From the NCBI GenBank assembly GCA_017476425.1, contig JAFUZV010000098.1:1-34623 (forward strand): 34,623 bases of DNA, written 5' to 3'. The stretch's first letter is position 1, and each line of letters starts with the position of its first letter. The translations under genes and the position numbers were made by a program. The notes beneath the pieces are model-generated. The model saw nothing but the letters and a program-made list of their open reading frames with translations. It was not told where the DNA came from and did no database searches. Positions 34,000 through 34,623 of the stretch are shown in pieces. The DNA is from Selenomonadaceae bacterium. Its GTDB lineage: Bacteria > Bacillota > Negativicutes > Selenomonadales > Selenomonadaceae.

Positions 34000-34025
34000 C
34001 TCAACTTGAAATTGATCAAGCTGAG
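34000..34025 (-). terminator. Terminator for the XRE gene
   Basis: CTCAACTTGA (34000-34009) pairs with TCAAGCTGAG (34016-34025) with one mismatch. On the minus strand it is followed by T8, so it serves the leftward regulator gene. Confidence 0.7.
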
Positions 34026-34056
34026 AAATAATTTAAAATATTTTTTCTAAAAAATT

Positions 34057-34085
34057 CCGTTGATCTTATCGATCAGCGGATTTTT
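34057..34085 (+). terminator. Terminator for lon
   Basis: CCGTTGATC (34057-34065) pairs with GATCAGCGG (34071-34079) with one G-U pair. T5 follows on the plus strand. It overlaps the last codons of the convergent XRE gene. Confidence 0.7.
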
Positions 34086-34422
34086 CTTTTTCACGTTCTT
34101 CAAAGATGACATTGATCACATTATTGATCAGGCGACGATCTTTTTTACTCGGAAAACGTGAATGAATTGTATAATTTCCATTCTGAATAAATTTATTTAG
34201 ATCAATAATTTTTTGTGCCTCATCTATTTTATCGTTATCAAGAAGAAAATCAATCGACACTTCAAAAAAATTTGCGATACGTTTAAGAGTATCAAAATCC
34301 GGCTGATGAACATCTTTTTCATAGCGGCAATAAGTAGCATTTGTTAAGTTAAGTCGACGTGCAACTTCACCTTGAGCAATTTCTCTTTTTTCACGCAGAG
34401 AACGTAATTTTGAACCAAACAT
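34066..34422 (-). CDS. XRE-family transcriptional regulator
   Basis: A 118-residue protein with a Cro/C1-type helix-turn-helix over about residues 5-60: LRSLREKREIAQGEVARRLN, then TNATYCRYEKDVHQPDFDTL and IANFFEVSIDFLL. The remaining 55 residues are charged and helical without a recognisable ligand domain. I start at the ATG at 34422 with GAGGTG six bases upstream; a GTG nine bases earlier overlaps that site. It is divergent from a gene with a perfect promoter at 34498-34526 and may control that gene or itself. This type occurs in phage and chromosomal regulators alike. Confidence 0.88.
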   Translation of the reverse strand: MFGSKLRSLREKREIAQGEVARRLNLTNATYCRYEKDVHQPDFDTLKRIANFFEVSIDFLLDNDKIDEAQKIIDLNKFIQNGNYTIHSRFPSKKDRRLINNVINVIFEEREKEKSADR

Positions 34423-34497
34423 TATCCTCACCTCGATAATGTTATAGCTTTAATTGATTTTCATTGAAATAAAAATTGCGATATTAGAAAATATATA

Positions 34498-34526
34498 TTG
34501 ACATTACGTAAAAAGCAAAATATAAT
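34498..34526 (+). promoter_or_regulatory. Consensus promoter of the right-edge gene
   Basis: A perfect TTGACA (34498-34503), a 17-nt spacer and a perfect TATAAT (34521-34526). This is the best match to the housekeeping consensus in the window. The leader is about 60 nt. Confidence 0.85.
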
Positions 34527-34591
34527 TAAGCCAAAAGATGTGTTAAAAAAAGTTTTTAATGGAATGTTTTTTATCAAGGAGATGTTTTTTT

Positions 34592-34623
34592 ATGGCTATG
34601 ACGATTTTGAATAATGCTTCAAC
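34592..34623 (+). CDS. Start of a gene, possibly flagellin (partial)
   Basis: Only ten full codons are in the window: MAMTILNNAS. AAGGAGATG lies about eleven bases upstream. The short Met-Ala-Met-Thr-(Ile/Val)-x-x-Asn start resembles bacterial flagellins, and the strong promoter fits an abundant protein, but ten residues are not enough to be sure. The gene continues beyond the window. Confidence 0.4.
   Translation, partial: MAMTILNNAS

Overview
The window looks like a chromosomal segment of a low-G+C bacterium (I estimate about 35% G+C; not computed). Several features point to a diderm, probably motile member of the Firmicutes such as a Negativicutes/Selenomonadales species: strong AGGAGGTGAT-type ribosome binding sites, TTG/GTG starts, the tig-clpP-clpX-lon block, periplasmic LPP20-like proteins, a TibC/Aah-type protein O-heptosyltransferase (a family tied to outer-membrane autotransporters), and what looks like the first codons of a flagellin gene at the right edge. 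The taxonomy is inference; no 16S is present.

Layout. 1-660: the 3' end of 23S rRNA, 5S rRNA, tRNA-His(GUG), tRNA-Trp(CCA) and a terminator. 682-1875: a DUF815 AAA+ ATPase, converging on a minus-strand block (1967-6639) of a DEAD-box helicase, alanine dehydrogenase, a TerD protein, a family-2 glycosyltransferase and a second TerD protein. 6842-10417: metG, a protein O-heptosyltransferase and tatD, converging on rnc and fabF (10494-12502). 12715-16744: a small secreted protein, hisIE, a solitary DUF262/HNH (GmrSD-like) defence protein and a polysaccharide deacetylase. 16785-20248: a GrpE-like protein, a lidless Hsp70 and a membrane-anchored protein. 20392-22284: trmFO and a Q/A-rich protein. 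22396-23880: an aldehyde dehydrogenase on the minus strand. 23985-27768: a minus-strand cluster of four related exported LPP20-like proteins. The last of them is split by a decayed TnpB-type IS200/IS605-group element, which is itself interrupted by a short repeat. 28022-33993: tig, clpP, clpX and lon, a protein-folding and proteolysis block. 34066-34623: an XRE regulator divergent from a possible flagellin gene.

Structure beyond the genes. (1) A family of roughly 20-80 bp repeats built from 7-nt units is scattered through the window. Copies sit inside trmFO, in the middle of the dead tnpB, and at the ends of tatD, clpX and the aldehyde dehydrogenase gene, where they supply the stop codon. The clpX-lon copy is bracketed by a 15-bp direct repeat that includes the lon start codon. 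(2) GATC is strongly over-represented (21 sites in 1981-3000 by hand count), but the glycosyltransferase gene between the two terD genes has only one in 1068 bp. That gene also carries a C8 homopolymer, so it looks like a recently acquired and possibly phase-variable gene. (3) A 19-bp palindrome is centred on the predicted -10 element of the fabF-rnc promoter. (4) A perfect hairpin lies between the strong Shine-Dalgarno sequence of clpX and its GTG start.

Promoters are clear in many places (TTGACA or TTGTAA with a 16-17 nt spacer), and most gene blocks end in recognisable intrinsic terminators, several of them bidirectional.
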